Shown piece after piece: positions 30,961-40,561 of a stretch of DNA of 64,000 nucleotides. Where the stretch lies: assembly GCF_004792415.1 (NCBI RefSeq), contig NZ_CP038853.1, forward strand, positions 496,001 to 560,000. The letters are read 5' to 3'. Source of the DNA: Pantoea vagans (GTDB lineage Bacteria; Pseudomonadota; Gammaproteobacteria; Enterobacterales; Enterobacteriaceae). The notes below the pieces were generated by a model. That model saw only the letters and a list, made by a program, of their open reading frames with translations. It ran no database searches and was not told where the DNA came from. Position numbers and translations under genes: made by a program. How positions within the stretch are numbered: the stretch's first letter is position 1; each line of letters opens with the position of its first letter.

Positions 30961-32412
30961 ATGAAATCACTGCAAGAGAGCGAACTGTTCCGCACCGGCT
31001 ATTTAGCCGACGGCCAATGGCATCAGGCGGCGTCCACCTTTGACGTGACCAATCCGGCAACCGGTGAGGTGATTGCGCAGGTAGCAAAAGCCGGTAAGGC
31101 GGAAACGGAACAGGCTATCGCCGCAGCGGAACGCGCCTTTCCCGCCTGGCGGGCGCAGACCGCAAAAGCACGTGCTGAAATTCTCACTCGCTGGTACCAG
31201 CTGATCATTGAGAACAAGCGCTGGCTGGGCGAGCTGATGACGACCGAACAGGGCAAACCCCTGAAGGAGGCGGAGGGAGAGGTTGAATACGCCGCCAGCT
31301 TTATTCAGTGGTTCGCCGAGCAGGCGAAAAGGGTGAACGGCGAGATCATTCCGCCGGCAAAAACCGGCTCCCGCATTCTGGCGACCCGCGAACCGATTGG
31401 CGTAGTGGCTGCCATTACGCCGTGGAATTTCCCGATGGCGATGCTGACCCGCAAACTGGGTCCGGCTCTGGCGGCAGGCTGCACCGGCATTATCAAACCC
31501 GCTAATAACACGCCACTCTCCGCCTTTGCCCTGCTGGCGCTGGCGAAGCAGGCGGGCGTGCCGGATGGTGTGCTGAACGCGGTGGCGGGTGATACCCATG
31601 CCATCAGCGATGCGATCATGGCCAGCAAAGCGGTGCGTAAAATCTCGTTCACCGGCTCCACCCAGGTAGGCAAGCTGCTGATGCGTAACGCTGCCGAAAC
31701 CATGAAAAAAGTGTCGATGGAATTAGGCGGAAATGCCCCATATATCGTGTTCGACGATGCCGACATTAATGCCGCCGTACAGGGTGCCATTGCCAACAAA
31801 TTCCGTAATGCGGGCCAAGTGTGCGTCAGTGTTAACCGCTTCTATATTCATAACGCTGTCTATGATGCGTTTACTCAGCAACTGGCTGCCGAAGTGAACA
31901 AGCTGAAGGTGGGCAACGGCATGGACGAAGGCGTGATTGTCGGACCATTGATTGAAGCGTCGGCGGTGGAAAAAGTTGAGCAGCACGTGAAAGACGCGGT
32001 AGCCAAAGGCGGCAAACTACTGGCAGGTGGTGAGCGCCATGCGCTGGGTGGCAACTTCTGGCAGCCTACGGTCATTACCGAGGCGCATGAAGGCATGCAG
32101 CTCGCGCAGGAGGAGACCTTTGGTCCGGTAGCCGCCTGTTTCCGCTTTGATGATGAAGATGATGTTATTCGCCGCGCCAATGATACGCCATTCGGCCTTG
32201 CCGCTTACTTTTATACCCAGAATCTGCAACGGGTGTTTCGCGTTTCAGCGGCGCTGGAGAGCGGCATGATCGGCATTAACGAATGTGCCGTTTCCACCGA
32301 GCTGGCGCCGTTTGGTGGAGTGAAAGAGTCGGGTCTGGGCCGCGAGGGTTCGGTACTCGGTATGGAAGAGTATCTGGAGGTCAAAGCGCTGCACCTGGGC
32401 GGTTTGAGCTAA
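30961..32412 (+). CDS. gabD: NAD(P)-dependent aldehyde dehydrogenase, succinate-semialdehyde type
   Basis: The 483-residue enzyme is of the GabD family, which oxidises succinate semialdehyde to succinate in 4-aminobutyrate breakdown. The cofactor segment [14 protein letters not shown], the catalytic glutamate in [16 protein letters not shown] (near residue 257) and the catalytic cysteine in [14 protein letters not shown] (near 290) are present. The ATG at 30961 has an AGGAG site and gives a family-sized protein; an upstream in-frame ATG is rejected. No gabT or gabP adjoins it. E. coli has no gene here between aaeB and yhcO, so this is an insertion relative to that map. The exact substrate is uncertain. 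Confidence 0.82.
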   Translation: MKSLQESELFRTGYLADGQWHQAASTFDVTNPATGEVIAQVAKAGKAETEQAIAAAERAFPAWRAQTAKARAEILTRWYQLIIENKRWLGELMTTEQGKPLKEAEGEVEYAASFIQWFAEQAKRVNGEIIPPAKTGSRILATREPIGVVAAITPWNFPMAMLTRKLGPALAAGCTGIIKPANNTPLSAFALLALAKQAGVPDGVLNAVAGDTHAISDAIMASKAVRKISFTGSTQVGKLLMRNAAETMKKVSMELGGNAPYIVFDDADINAAVQGAIANKFRNAGQVCVSVNRFYIHNAVYDAFTQQLAAEVNKLKVGNGMDEGVIVGPLIEASAVEKVEQHVKDAVAKGGKLLAGGERHALGGNFWQPTVITEAHEGMQLAQEETFGPVAACFRFDDEDDVIRRANDTPFGLAAYFYTQNLQRVFRVSAALESGMIGINECAVSTELAPFGGVKESGLGREGSVLGMEEYLEVKALHLGGLS

Positions 32413-32467
32413 CGGTCACGAACGGGCGGCAGAGGTCGCCCGCAGACGGAGCATGGGAGCCGTCAGC

Positions 32468-32737
32468 ATGAAAATCGAGCGTTTTGATTTTAATGAAATA
32501 GTCGACCAGTCCCATTTCTTTCGCCAGTTCAGCGAGCGATTTGCACTGGAGGAGCGCCGCATCTGTGATCTGGATGGATTGTGGGATGTCGTGACGGGCG
32601 ATCTTTTACCGATGCCGCTGGAGATTGAGTTTGTCAATCTTGGCAGGGGCCAGCGACGGCGCTATGGCGCGCTGATTCTGTTATTTGATGAAGCGGAAGA
32701 GGAGCTGGAAGGCCGGTTGCACTTTAATGTCAGATAA
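32468..32737 (+). CDS. yhcO: Barstar-family protein YhcO
   Basis: 89 residues (E. coli 90), with the barstar fold signature region [20 protein letters not shown] and [19 protein letters not shown]. Barstar inhibits the ribonuclease barnase in Bacillus; enterobacterial YhcO has no known partner and no barnase is visible nearby. The ATG at 32468 follows GGGAG and matches the E. coli start. It follows the dehydrogenase gene by 55 bases containing a CGGGCG/CGCCCG hairpin. Confidence 0.9.
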   Translation: MKIERFDFNEIVDQSHFFRQFSERFALEERRICDLDGLWDVVTGDLLPMPLEIEFVNLGRGQRRRYGALILLFDEAEEELEGRLHFNVR

Positions 32738-32748
32738 AACGTCAGATG

Positions 32749-32773
32749 AAAAAAGGCCCCGGCGAGCGGGGCC
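32749..32773 (-). terminator. Intrinsic terminator after the first BhsA/McbA-family gene
   Basis: On the minus strand stem GGCCCCG/CGGGGCC with a 5-nt loop is followed by six T residues. It ends minus-strand transcription coming from the three DUF1471 genes and faces yhcO. Confidence 0.87.
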
Positions 32774-32802
32774 AAAGGGTTCGTCATAGATCTGACGAGG
32801 AA

Positions 32803-33066
32803 TTACTTATAAAGCTGTGCAGTGATGTGATAGCTATCACCGGTGCGCGCTTCAATGACTTTATAGGCGCTGGCACCCTGTTCATCCGCTTTCTGTGAAA
32901 GCTCAGCGCGGTAATCCATTGGGGATCCCCCGGTTCCACTGATGCTTACGGTGCCCGCAGGCTGCAGGTTCTGCGTCTGTTCGCTGGTGACCAGCTGTGC
33001 GGCTGATGCGCCGAACGCCATAACGGAAAGCAGACTGACTGTAGCGATGGTTGTTTTGATATTCAT
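32803..33066 (-). CDS. Secreted BhsA/McbA-family (YhcN-type) stress protein, copy 1
   Basis: 87 residues: a signal peptide (1-22, cleavage after ASA) and a DUF1471 domain with the pattern GTVSISGTGGSPMDYRAELS and KADEQGASAYKVIEA. Family members such as YhcN and BhsA are small periplasmic or outer-membrane proteins linked to acid, peroxide and biofilm responses. It is one of three tandem paralogues; E. coli has a single yhcN here. It is most like copy 3 in its mature part (both have SPMD). A GAGGAGATAATC ribosome region precedes the ATG. Confidence 0.88.
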   Translation of the reverse strand: MNIKTTIATVSLLSVMAFGASAAQLVTSEQTQNLQPAGTVSISGTGGSPMDYRAELSQKADEQGASAYKVIEARTGDSYHITAQLYK

Positions 33067-33159
33067 GATTATCTCCTCAATACATTCAACAACCTGCGGT
33101 TACTCGTAAGGGCCGGTCGTCGATATTTGTTATGCGCCTTCAGGCGTCATCACGGTTAA

Positions 33160-33426
33160 TTATTTATAAAGCTCAGCGGTGACATGCCAGGTGTTGTCCT
33201 GGTTGTTTTCGATGATGCGATAATGGCTTGCGCCCTGTGCATCCGCTTTCTCTGACAGCACCTGACGGATATGCGTCTGGTCGCCGTTACGTCCACCAAT
33301 GCTGATGGTCTGATTCATGGGCTGCAGACCCTGCGCCTGTTCATTCGATACCAGGCTGGCGGCGCTGGCACCCACTGAGAACAGGGACGCCAGACTAAGA
33401 GCAGCAATCGCTAATTTCATTTTCAT
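33160..33426 (-). CDS. Secreted BhsA/McbA-family (YhcN-type) stress protein, copy 2
   Basis: 88 residues with a signal peptide (1-24, cleavage after ASA) and a DUF1471 domain ending HVTAELYK. It differs from copies 1 and 3 in the middle (SIGGRNGDQTHIRQVLSEKA), so it is the most diverged of the three. The ATG at 33426 is chosen by its GGAG site at eight bases; the longer frame upstream lacks a signal-like N-terminus. Which copy is the true yhcN orthologue is not clear by eye. Confidence 0.87.
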   Translation of the reverse strand: MKMKLAIAALSLASLFSVGASAASLVSNEQAQGLQPMNQTISIGGRNGDQTHIRQVLSEKADAQGASHYRIIENNQDNTWHVTAELYK

Positions 33427-33509
33427 TGTCAACTCTCCTGAAGATTTTGCTTCAGCTCTCCGGAGCGCAAAAAGGCGCGTCAGACAGAGAGCTGCTGGCA
33501 TTATTGGGT

Positions 33510-33773
33510 TTAGTTATACAGCGCGGCGGTAGCGTGATAATTGCCGTTGTTGTAAGCCTCGATCACGCGATAGGCTTTTGCGCCCTGCTGATCCGCTTTG
33601 TCACTGAGCTTCTGTTTGATATCCATCGGTGAACCCGCGACGCCGCTGACACTGATGGTGCCGACAGCCTGCAGATCCTGTGCCTGTGCGGCATCGATAG
33701 ATTCTGCTGCTACTGCACCAAATGACAGGGCAGAGAGAATGCTCAGGGTAGCGATGGTAGTTTTTACGTTCAT
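33510..33773 (-). CDS. Secreted BhsA/McbA-family (YhcN-type) stress protein, copy 3
   Basis: 87 residues with a signal peptide (1-22, cleavage after AVA) and a DUF1471 domain (TISVSGVAGSPMDIKQKLSDKA, split here as SVSGVAGSPMD and KQKLSDKADQQGAKAYRVIEA). Its first 11 residues nearly equal those of copy 1 (NVKTTIAT/NIKTTIAT), evidence of recent duplication. The ATG at 33773 has a GAGGAAA site. It is the promoter-proximal gene of the array; a CRP-like site lies 40-55 bases upstream. Confidence 0.88.
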   Translation of the reverse strand: MNVKTTIATLSILSALSFGAVAAESIDAAQAQDLQAVGTISVSGVAGSPMDIKQKLSDKADQQGAKAYRVIEAYNNGNYHATAALYN

Positions 33774-34247
33774 AGATATTTCCTCGTCGTCTATTTTTAT
33801 CTTTCTGGTTTGTGTGATTTGCATCACGAAAAGAAGTATAGAACTAATAACGAGAGAAATTAATACCCGGCTAATAATGTTTTTTTGTGATTCTTTATCC
33901 TTATGCCTACTTTTAATAACTTAACGTTATAAAAACAGCATAAAAAATAGCCTTTACGATGATTTTAATCAGAAAAACAGTGAGATAGATCACTTTAACG
34001 TTTAGTGCGAAACTATGAGGCGTATTGGACTGGAGTTTGATCTGGATCCGGGCAATGGTGCCGGATCAGTGATGTAAAGCAGTGTAAAATAGCGCAAAAG
34101 GTTAAGCAGAGTAAGCGATCTGACCAGGAGTCAGGCGTATTAAAACTGGCTTATTAGTATTAAACAGCGGGGCAGTGTGCCGCAAAACGATGGGCAGAGA
34201 AAACAAACTGACGACCCGGGGCGGGATAGCAGGCCGTCAGTCAGCGA
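33774..34247. other. Non-coding region between the DUF1471 array and argR
   Basis: About 470 AT-rich bases with no credible gene. Positions 33813-33828 (TGTGATTTGCATCACG) resemble a CRP site; 33979-34000 (core GTGAGATAGATCAC) is a weaker one. A TATACT box on the minus strand (33841-33836) could be the -10 of copy 3. No convincing argR terminator is seen on the minus strand in 34180-34247. The rest holds nothing I can name. Confidence 0.55.
33813..33828. promoter_or_regulatory. CRP-like site upstream of the DUF1471 array
   Basis: TGTGATTTGCATCACG matches nine of ten core positions of TGTGA-N6-TCACA. It is centred about 47 bases before the copy 3 start codon. If the TATACT at 33836-33841 is the -10 element, CRP would sit just downstream of the start point and repress. 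Confidence 0.45.
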
Positions 34248-34718
34248 TCAGAGTTCCTGTTCAAACAGGTTAAGGATCGCGCTGTGCAGCTGCTTAACCG
34301 TAAAGTCGCGCGCACGGGTAATAAAGATTGTGTCATCGCCAGCGATCGTGCCAAGAATCCCATGCGCTTTGCCCAGTGAATCCAGCATACGTGCAATCAG
34401 CTGTGCTGCGCCCGGACTGGTATGAATCACCACCAGCGCATCGTTGTAGTCGATATCCAGTACCAGGTTTTTTAACGGGCTGGTAGTGGTCGGCACGCCC
34501 AGTTCAGCGGGCAGGCAATAGACCATTTCCATCCTGGCATTACGGGTGCGCACTGCGCCAAACTTGGTCAGCATTCGCGAGACTTTGGACTGATTGATAT
34601 TTTCAAAGCCCTCATCCTGAAGCGCCTGAACAATTTCGCCCTGGGAACTGAATTTTTCTTCTTTTAATAAGGCTTTGAAAGCCTTGATCAGATCGTCTTG
34701 TTTCGATGGGTTTCGCAT
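34248..34718 (-). CDS. argR: Arginine repressor
   Basis: 156 residues, as in E. coli. ArgR represses arginine biosynthesis with L-arginine as co-repressor and is an accessory factor in ColE1/cer dimer resolution. The N-terminal winged helix (about 10-70, [20 protein letters not shown] split around the recognition helix [17 protein letters not shown]) and the C-terminal hexamer and arginine-binding domain ([29 protein letters not shown]) are intact. Two overlapping ARG boxes lie upstream, so it should repress itself. It is divergent from mdh, as in E. coli. Confidence 0.97.
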   Translation of the reverse strand: MRNPSKQDDLIKAFKALLKEEKFSSQGEIVQALQDEGFENINQSKVSRMLTKFGAVRTRNARMEMVYCLPAELGVPTTTSPLKNLVLDIDYNDALVVIHTSPGAAQLIARMLDSLGKAHGILGTIAGDDTIFITRARDFTVKQLHSAILNLFEQEL

Positions 34719-35158
34719 AGGTTACCAATAAATAGAGAGAATAACCGCGCATCCGCCCGCGGCAGAGTGGTGATTATGCATTTAAATGCATTTTTATGCA
34801 ATCGGTCGATTGATGAGCAGAGTTCGGGCGGCTAGCGGGCGGCGATAATAGCAAATAAATCCGCTCAGACCAAAACCCCCGTCACAGCCCCGAAAGGCGA
34901 AGGTTGCAAAGTTGTTATATTATTGGTGGTGTAGTATCAGAAGTAGTAACAGAAAACGCACATAGCCGTTCTCTGTCTGACGACGGCAAAGTTGTCGGTC
35001 ATTCAGGCGCAATGATAAGTAACTTTTGAATCCGGCGAGCAGGTGTGAAAACACGTAGAATTAACAGCGGATATTTATCATCGCCTGAGCAGTTGATTAA
35101 GGTCTGACACAGATAGAATTTCGGCCCATCTCTGCCCCACCTTAATAAGGAGTTAAGA
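34719..35158. other. Divergent regulatory region between argR and mdh
   Basis: 440 bases without a gene. The argR side holds the ARG operator (34775-34802). The mdh side holds a possible promoter TTGATT (35093-35098) and TAGAAT (35114-35119) with a short 15-bp spacer, and an AAGGAG ribosome site just before mdh. Two copies of GCAAAGTTGT (about 34905 and 34986) are of unknown meaning. Confidence 0.55.
34775..34802 (-). promoter_or_regulatory. Pair of overlapping ARG boxes (ArgR operator)
   Basis: Two 18-bp palindromic boxes, 34775-34792 (core ATGCATTTAAATGCAT) and 34785-34802 (AATGCATTTTTATGCAAT), follow the ArgR pattern of AT-rich repeats with TGCAT/ATGCA ends. They lie about 60 bases before the argR start, as in the autoregulated E. 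coli argR promoter. Confidence 0.65.
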
Positions 35159-36097
35159 ATGAAAGTTGCCGTTCTCGGTGCCGCTGGCGGCATAGGCCAG
35201 GCGCTCGCACTTCTGCTCAAAACCCAGCTTCCCGCAGGTTCAGAACTCTCACTGTATGACATTGCGCCGGTTACGCCTGGCGTTGCCGTTGATCTCAGCC
35301 ATATTCCTACTGCTGTCGCTATTGAAGGTTTTAGTGGAGAAGACGCCACGCCTGCCTTACAGGGTGCTGATGTGGTACTGATTTCTGCGGGCGTCGCACG
35401 TAAACCTGGTATGGATCGCGCTGACCTGTTTAATGTGAACGCAGGTATTGTTCGTAACCTGATTGAACAGGTTGCCACAACGGCCCCTAAAGCCTTGATT
35501 GGCGTTATTACCAATCCGGTCAATACCACCGTTGCCATTGCGGCAGAAGTGCTGAAAAAGCACGGCGTCTACGACAAAAATCGTCTGTTTGGCGTGACCA
35601 CGCTGGACATTATTCGTGCTAACACCTTTGTGGCCGCGCTGAAAGGCAAGCAGCCTGACCAGGTTGAAGTCCCGGTGATTGGTGGCCACTCTGGCGTAAC
35701 CATTCTGCCGCTGCTGTCACAGGTCAAAGGCGTCAGCTTCAGCGATCAGGAAGTGGCTGATTTAACTAAACGCATTCAGAACGCTGGCACAGAAGTAGTG
35801 GAAGCTAAAGCGGGTGGCGGATCGGCTACGTTGTCGATGGGCCAGGCGGCCGCGCGTTTTGGTTTGTCGCTGGTACGCGCGCTGAAGGGTGAGGCGAATG
35901 TTGTAGAGTGTGCTTACGTGGAAGGCGAGGGCGAATATGTCCGCTTCTTCTCTCAGCCGCTGCTGCTCGGTAAAAATGGCATTGCTGAACGCAGGCCAAT
36001 TGGCACACTCAGCGCTTACGAACAGCAGGCGCTGTCAGGCATGCTCGATACGCTGAAGAAAGATATCGCTCAGGGTGAAGAGTTCGTTAAGCAGTAA
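35159..36097 (+). CDS. mdh: Malate dehydrogenase (NAD+)
   Basis: 312 residues, as in E. coli. It interconverts malate and oxaloacetate in the citric-acid cycle. The dinucleotide loop [15 protein letters not shown] is at residues 7-21, the substrate arginines in [12 protein letters not shown] and the catalytic histidine in [11 protein letters not shown] (near residue 177). The start has an AAGGAG site. It is divergent from argR as usual, but the next gene is mscM, which in E. coli lies some 20 minutes away on the map. Confidence 0.98.
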   Translation: MKVAVLGAAGGIGQALALLLKTQLPAGSELSLYDIAPVTPGVAVDLSHIPTAVAIEGFSGEDATPALQGADVVLISAGVARKPGMDRADLFNVNAGIVRNLIEQVATTAPKALIGVITNPVNTTVAIAAEVLKKHGVYDKNRLFGVTTLDIIRANTFVAALKGKQPDQVEVPVIGGHSGVTILPLLSQVKGVSFSDQEVADLTKRIQNAGTEVVEAKAGGGSATLSMGQAAARFGLSLVRALKGEANVVECAYVEGEGEYVRFFSQPLLLGKNGIAERRPIGTLSAYEQQALSGMLDTLKKDIAQGEEFVKQ

Positions 36098-36118
36098 CAG
36101 ACGGCTCAGACCTGAAAT

Positions 36119-36143
36119 AACGCCCGGCTTTGCCGGGCGTTTT
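36119..36143. terminator. Terminator between convergent mdh and mscM
   Basis: A 10-bp stem AACGCCCGGC/GCCGGGCGTT with a TTT loop and TTTT tail on the plus strand; the minus strand reads less well (TTATTT). It lies 22 bases after mdh and just before the mscM stop codon, so it likely serves both genes. Confidence 0.85.
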
Positions 36144-36146
36144 GCA

Positions 36147-39100
36147 TTACAGGCCGCCAGATTTATAGGCGCGGGCTGCGGGCGCACCGTTGCTGGCAGG
36201 CAGCTTCTTGCCCAGCGTTTCCATGCGCATCTGAAACGGTGGGAACGGCATCTCGATACCGTGTTGCTCAAATCCGAGCAGAATCAGCTGGTGCAGCTCA
36301 TGACGCAGCGGCATACGGTGTCCCATCTCTGCAGCATGTACCCTGATCTCAAACAACTGAATCCCCTGCTGCAGATCGACGAGGAACGCTTCCGGCGGTG
36401 GCGTATCAAGCACATAACTGCAGCGTTCGGCCGCCTGCACCAGAATGGTGGTTACCTGTTCACTGCTGACTTTGGCCGGGGCCGGAATGGTGAGCACCAC
36501 CCGCGTCACGGAATCGGACAGCGACCAGTTAATGAACTGCTCGGTGATAAAGGCCTTGTTTGGTACGATGATCTCTTTGCGGTCCCAGTCGGTAATTGTG
36601 GTCGCACGCGTGTTGATCCGGGTAATACTGCCAGTCAGGTCGCGGATCGTCACGGTATCACCAATACGAATCGGCTTTTCGAACAGGATAATCAGGCCAG
36701 AGATAAAGTTGGCAAAAATCTCCTGCAAGCCAAACCCCAGTCCCACACCCAGCGCAGCAACCAGCCACTGCAGTTTCGACCATTCAATACCAATCATCGA
36801 GAAACCAATCAGCCCGCCAATCAGCAGCAGCAGATATTTGGTCAGTGTAGTAATGGCGTAACCGGTACCCGGCGTCAGATTAAGATGCTGCAACAGTGCC
36901 AGCTCAAGCAGCGCGGGCATATTGCGCACCAGCTGAGTGGTAATGATAAACACCAGAATAGCAATCAGCACTGAACCCAGGGTGATTGGCTGAATTGACT
37001 CCACGCCCTGTACGGACGTACTGACATCCCACAGCTGAATATTCTCCAGGAAGCCAAAGGCCGAGTGAATTTCTGACCACAGCACGATCACCGAGACGAG
37101 GGCAATCAGCGTCAGGATAGAACGCACCAGCCGCAGCGACTGCGCACTGATTGCATCCAGATCAATCACCGGCTCTTCGATTTCAATCGCGTCGGTATTC
37201 AGCGCGCTTTGCTCTTTCTCTTCTTCACTGCGCGCCCGGTTAGCCAGCATATCGGCACGGCGCTGACGGGCGCGGTCAAAACCAAGACGGCGACGCTGAA
37301 TCAGCATCCAGCGCCGGATAATGTGGTAGATAACCAGCAGCAGGAACCAGATGGCGACGGAGGTTTCCAGTCGCGCCAGCAGCGCCTGCGCGGTCGCCAG
37401 ATACCCCACGGCGGAGGCGAAGGCAGCCATCAGCGGCATGGCGATCATCAGGTTCCACAGCATCCGGTTCACGATGTTCTCGCCATTTCCCTCTTTATCG
37501 AGATAGAGCGGAATACCGGACCGCTTCAGGCTGACGGTAACAATGCTGATTGCTCCGCAGATCAGGATGAAACAGAGGCGACCCAGCGAGGAGGAGAACT
37601 GCCGATCTTCCAGATTGCCAAAGGCGATCAGCAGCATAATCAGCGGCACAATCAGCCCAATGCTCAGCGAGTAGTAGCGCATGGCGCGCGCTACCCGGTT
37701 CTGCGGCCAGCGGAAATGCACAATGAACAGGCCATTCGGACGGGCAAAAGCGGCGCTGATCATAAATGCCCACAGCAGCGGCAGCGTGGCGGTAATGCCA
37801 TCGCCAATCGCCACGGCGATAGGGTAGGGCCAGGCGTTCTGCAGCCCATAACCCAGTGCACCCCACAATACCGGCAGCGGCAGCGCCACCAGAATCGACC
37901 AGAACACGGTGCGGATGGTCAGACGGAAACGATCCTGGGTGACCTTGCCGACTTTACTGGCAGAACGTTCAAGAAAGGCATTGAAGTGGCGGCGCGAGCT
38001 GATGCTGAAACCGACCAGCAGCAGGGCGCCAATAATTGGCAGCACCGAGTTGCGGCTGGTAAACATCATCGCCATCGCTTTGCCGAGCTGACCCAGCGTA
38101 TCCAGCGACAGCAGGCGGGAAAGGTCTTTAGCCAGATCCAGCGGATAACTCAGACCGATTGGACTGACGTCAGCGGTCCAGAACAGATAGCGGTGCGTCG
38201 CGTCTTTGACTTCCGTCAGCGCATCCTGCAGCTGGGTATTGCCGACCTTGAGCTTGGTGATCTCCAGAATCAGGGTGTCACAGCCGGAGATCAGGGAGTT
38301 GAGCAGTTCACGCTGGGTGCGTAGCTGCGCATCAAGAATACGCTTCTGTTCTGCGGTGAAGGGCTGACCATCGGCCTGCCGTCCTTTGCGCAGCGTCTCC
38401 TGACGCTCCAGCAGATCTTCATAATAGAGACGCTGCACGCGAAGCTGTGCCATCTCATTATCAATCTGCTGGGACTTAGGCATCTCTGGCAGACGTGCGA
38501 CCTGCGCCCGAAGCGCTTCGCCCAGCAGATTAGAGGCGCCCAGCCACTGTGACTGTTCTCTCAACGTAGAGAGCGCCTGACGGACCTGAATAATCTGGTT
38601 GGTGGCCAGCCGCTGCTGCGACGCCACCAGATCCATACGCTGCGCCTGCTGATTCAGCGCAACCGAGAGTTCGCGGTTAACCCGAAACTGATCGCTGATT
38701 GCTGGTGGCAGATCGCCGCTGTTTTCCGCCAGTTGCTCGGTGCGGGCGAGAGCGACTTCCGCTTCACGTTGCCGCTGATCGTTGAGCTGGTTGCGCAGCG
38801 CCTGCAGATAGTTATCGAGCTGCGTCGCCTTACGCTGATGGGCTTCCGCCCGCATACGCGCCAGCTCCTGACGGTTGTTGGCGGAGAGCTGGGCCAGCTC
38901 AAGTTCATCGACCAGCGCTTTATTAGCGGCGCTTTCCGCCTGACGCGCCGCCAGTTGCAGCTGGCCCTGCGGTGAACTGGTACTGACGCCCTGCAGCCGG
39001 CGTTCACTCTCCGTCATCGCCCGGCGTGCTTCGGTCTGTTGCTGCGGGAGTTGCGACAACGAATCGCTGATTTCCCGCGCCCGATCCTGCTCCTGGCGAG

Positions 39101-39485
39101 CCTGACGACCCTCTTCCAGCAGCTGGCTGCTGACCTGCAGAATCTCCTGATCCAGCTCGGCGCTACTCATGTTGCTGCGTACGGTTTTTCCGCTGTCGCT
39201 CAGCGCGGCGATCTGCTGACGCAGTTCGCGCGCCAGACGCGGAAAGTCATCAATCACCTGCTGATATTGCGTCGCGCGCTCCAGCGAGTCATCGCGTTCA
39301 GAGAGGAAGTTTAAGGCAGCTTCAATCGTCTGGATCTGTTCCGCCTGGGATGGAGAACTTTTGGCCGATTTTATCTCTTCCAGCTGCTGTTTGAGCTGGC
39401 TGGCGTCAGGAAGGCTGGCCGCGAAGGCCGGGCTGCTGAGCCACAGGCTCAGCAGCAGGAGGAGAATCGAACGCACAGAGGACAC
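36147..39485 (-). CDS. mscM: Miniconductance mechanosensitive channel MscM
   Basis: The 1112-residue channel (E. coli YjeP 1107) opens on membrane stretch to protect against hypo-osmotic shock. A cleaved signal peptide (1-22, AFA) leads to a long periplasmic coiled-coil region (about 25-460, rich in Gln, Glu, Arg), then about eleven membrane helices, and the MscS-type pore and beta domain near 880-1010 (GLGFGLQEIFANFISGLIIL then FEKPIRIGDTVTI). It follows psd by five bases, so psd-mscM is one operon as in E. coli. Confidence 0.95.
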   Translation of the reverse strand: MSSVRSILLLLLSLWLSSPAFAASLPDASQLKQQLEEIKSAKSSPSQAEQIQTIEAALNFLSERDDSLERATQYQQVIDDFPRLARELRQQIAALSDSGKTVRSNMSSAELDQEILQVSSQLLEEGRQARQEQDRAREISDSLSQLPQQQTEARRAMTESERRLQGVSTSSPQGQLQLAARQAESAANKALVDELELAQLSANNRQELARMRAEAHQRKATQLDNYLQALRNQLNDQRQREAEVALARTEQLAENSGDLPPAISDQFRVNRELSVALNQQAQRMDLVASQQRLATNQIIQVRQALSTLREQSQWLGASNLLGEALRAQVARLPEMPKSQQIDNEMAQLRVQRLYYEDLLERQETLRKGRQADGQPFTAEQKRILDAQLRTQRELLNSLISGCDTLILEITKLKVGNTQLQDALTEVKDATHRYLFWTADVSPIGLSYPLDLAKDLSRLLSLDTLGQLGKAMAMMFTSRNSVLPIIGALLLVGFSISSRRHFNAFLERSASKVGKVTQDRFRLTIRTVFWSILVALPLPVLWGALGYGLQNAWPYPIAVAIGDGITATLPLLWAFMISAAFARPNGLFIVHFRWPQNRVARAMRYYSLSIGLIVPLIMLLIAFGNLEDRQFSSSLGRLCFILICGAISIVTVSLKRSGIPLYLDKEGNGENIVNRMLWNLMIAMPLMAAFASAVGYLATAQALLARLETSVAIWFLLLVIYHIIRRWMLIQRRRLGFDRARQRRADMLANRARSEEEKEQSALNTDAIEIEEPVIDLDAISAQSLRLVRSILTLIALVSVIVLWSEIHSAFGFLENIQLWDVSTSVQGVESIQPITLGSVLIAILVFIITTQLVRNMPALLELALLQHLNLTPGTGYAITTLTKYLLLLIGGLIGFSMIGIEWSKLQWLVAALGVGLGFGLQEIFANFISGLIILFEKPIRIGDTVTIRDLTGSITRINTRATTITDWDRKEIIVPNKAFITEQFINWSLSDSVTRVVLTIPAPAKVSSEQVTTILVQAAERCSYVLDTPPPEAFLVDLQQGIQLFEIRVHAAEMGHRMPLRHELHQLILLGFEQHGIEMPFPPFQMRMETLGKKLPASNGAPAARAYKSGGL

Positions 39486-39490
39486 TCAAT

Positions 39491-40390
39491 TTAGTCGACG
39501 ATGACGTCGGAAATGTCTGTCGCCACAGGCAGCGCGATCGCCAGCGGTTGGCCCAGACGGGTTTTGCTTTCTGCTTCCAGACTTTCAGCCAGTTTGACGC
39601 GGCCAGGTGCGAACAGGTTGATGACGGTAGAGCCAAGTTTAAAGCGGCCCATTTCCTGTCCTTTCAGCAGTACTACCGCGCCTTCATCATCCGCTGCCGG
39701 ATAGTGCCAGCGTTTGATCACACCTTCACGCGGTGGCGTGATGGTGCCCGCCCAGACCGTTTCAATGCTGCCGACAATCGTCGCACCCACCAGAATCTGC
39801 ACCATCGGTCCGATATCCGTTTCGAAATAGCAGATGACGCGCTCGTTACGGGCAAACAGGTTGGGAATATTACGTGCGGTCAGCGGGTTGACTGAATAGA
39901 GATCGCCAGGCACATAAATCATCTCACGCAGGATACCGTTGCACGGCATGTGGACGCGGTGATAATCGCGTGGAGCCAGATAGGTGGTGACGAACTCACC
40001 CTCCACAAACTGAGCGGCCATCCGCTCATCACCCGCCAGCAGAGCATCGATGGTGTAGTGATGACCTTTAGCCTGGAAAATCTGATCGCCATGAATATGT
40101 CCAAGCTGGCTGATAGCACCATCTGCGGGCAGGGCGATCAGGCTGGCGTCTGCATCCACCGGACGCGCATCGTCTTTCAGCGGACGAACGAAAAAGTCAT
40201 TAAACGTGCGATAGCTGGCGGTATCGGGCTTGCGCGCCTCCGCCATGTCGACTTTGTAAAACCAGACAAAGATGTCAATGACCAGTTTGGTCAACCAACC
40301 ACCGCGGCGACTGGCGCCCCAACCGGCAAGTTCAGTCAGCCATTTCTTCGGGAGAATATGATTCAAGCCGAGTTTTAAACGATCAAACAC
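39491..40390 (-). CDS. psd: Phosphatidylserine decarboxylase
   Basis: The 299-residue proenzyme makes phosphatidylethanolamine at the inner membrane. Self-cleavage at the LGST motif ([11 protein letters not shown], near residue 253) yields the pyruvoyl alpha chain; the catalytic aspartate and histidine segments ([17 protein letters not shown]-type [11 protein letters not shown]) are present. The start is GTG at 40390 after a perfect AGGAGG. The C-terminus is about 23 residues shorter than in E. coli (322) and lacks the acidic tail. Confidence 0.95.
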   Translation of the reverse strand: MFDRLKLGLNHILPKKWLTELAGWGASRRGGWLTKLVIDIFVWFYKVDMAEARKPDTASYRTFNDFFVRPLKDDARPVDADASLIALPADGAISQLGHIHGDQIFQAKGHHYTIDALLAGDERMAAQFVEGEFVTTYLAPRDYHRVHMPCNGILREMIYVPGDLYSVNPLTARNIPNLFARNERVICYFETDIGPMVQILVGATIVGSIETVWAGTITPPREGVIKRWHYPAADDEGAVVLLKGQEMGRFKLGSTVINLFAPGRVKLAESLEAESKTRLGQPLAIALPVATDISDVIVD

Positions 40391-40561
40391 CTTAGCCTCC
40401 TGGCTATTTCAGGACATGGTAAAAAAGGGGGCGGATTGTAGCAGTGCCCCGTTCAGATGGCGACTATACCTGATTTCTGGCACGCTGCACGGTCCGGACG
40501 CCTGATCGGAATCCACCTCGCAAAATGCAGCGGCTTATTTGCTCAGACGCGGTTATACCGA

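Noticed and set aside
33598..33924. 108-codon plus-strand frame over DUF1471 copy 3
   Set aside because: Antisense to a gene with a signal peptide and known family; no independent support.
36075..38324. Long plus-strand frames of 299 and 371 codons
   Set aside because: Antisense to mscM, with no ribosome sites or family resemblance; high GC third positions of mscM make such shadows.
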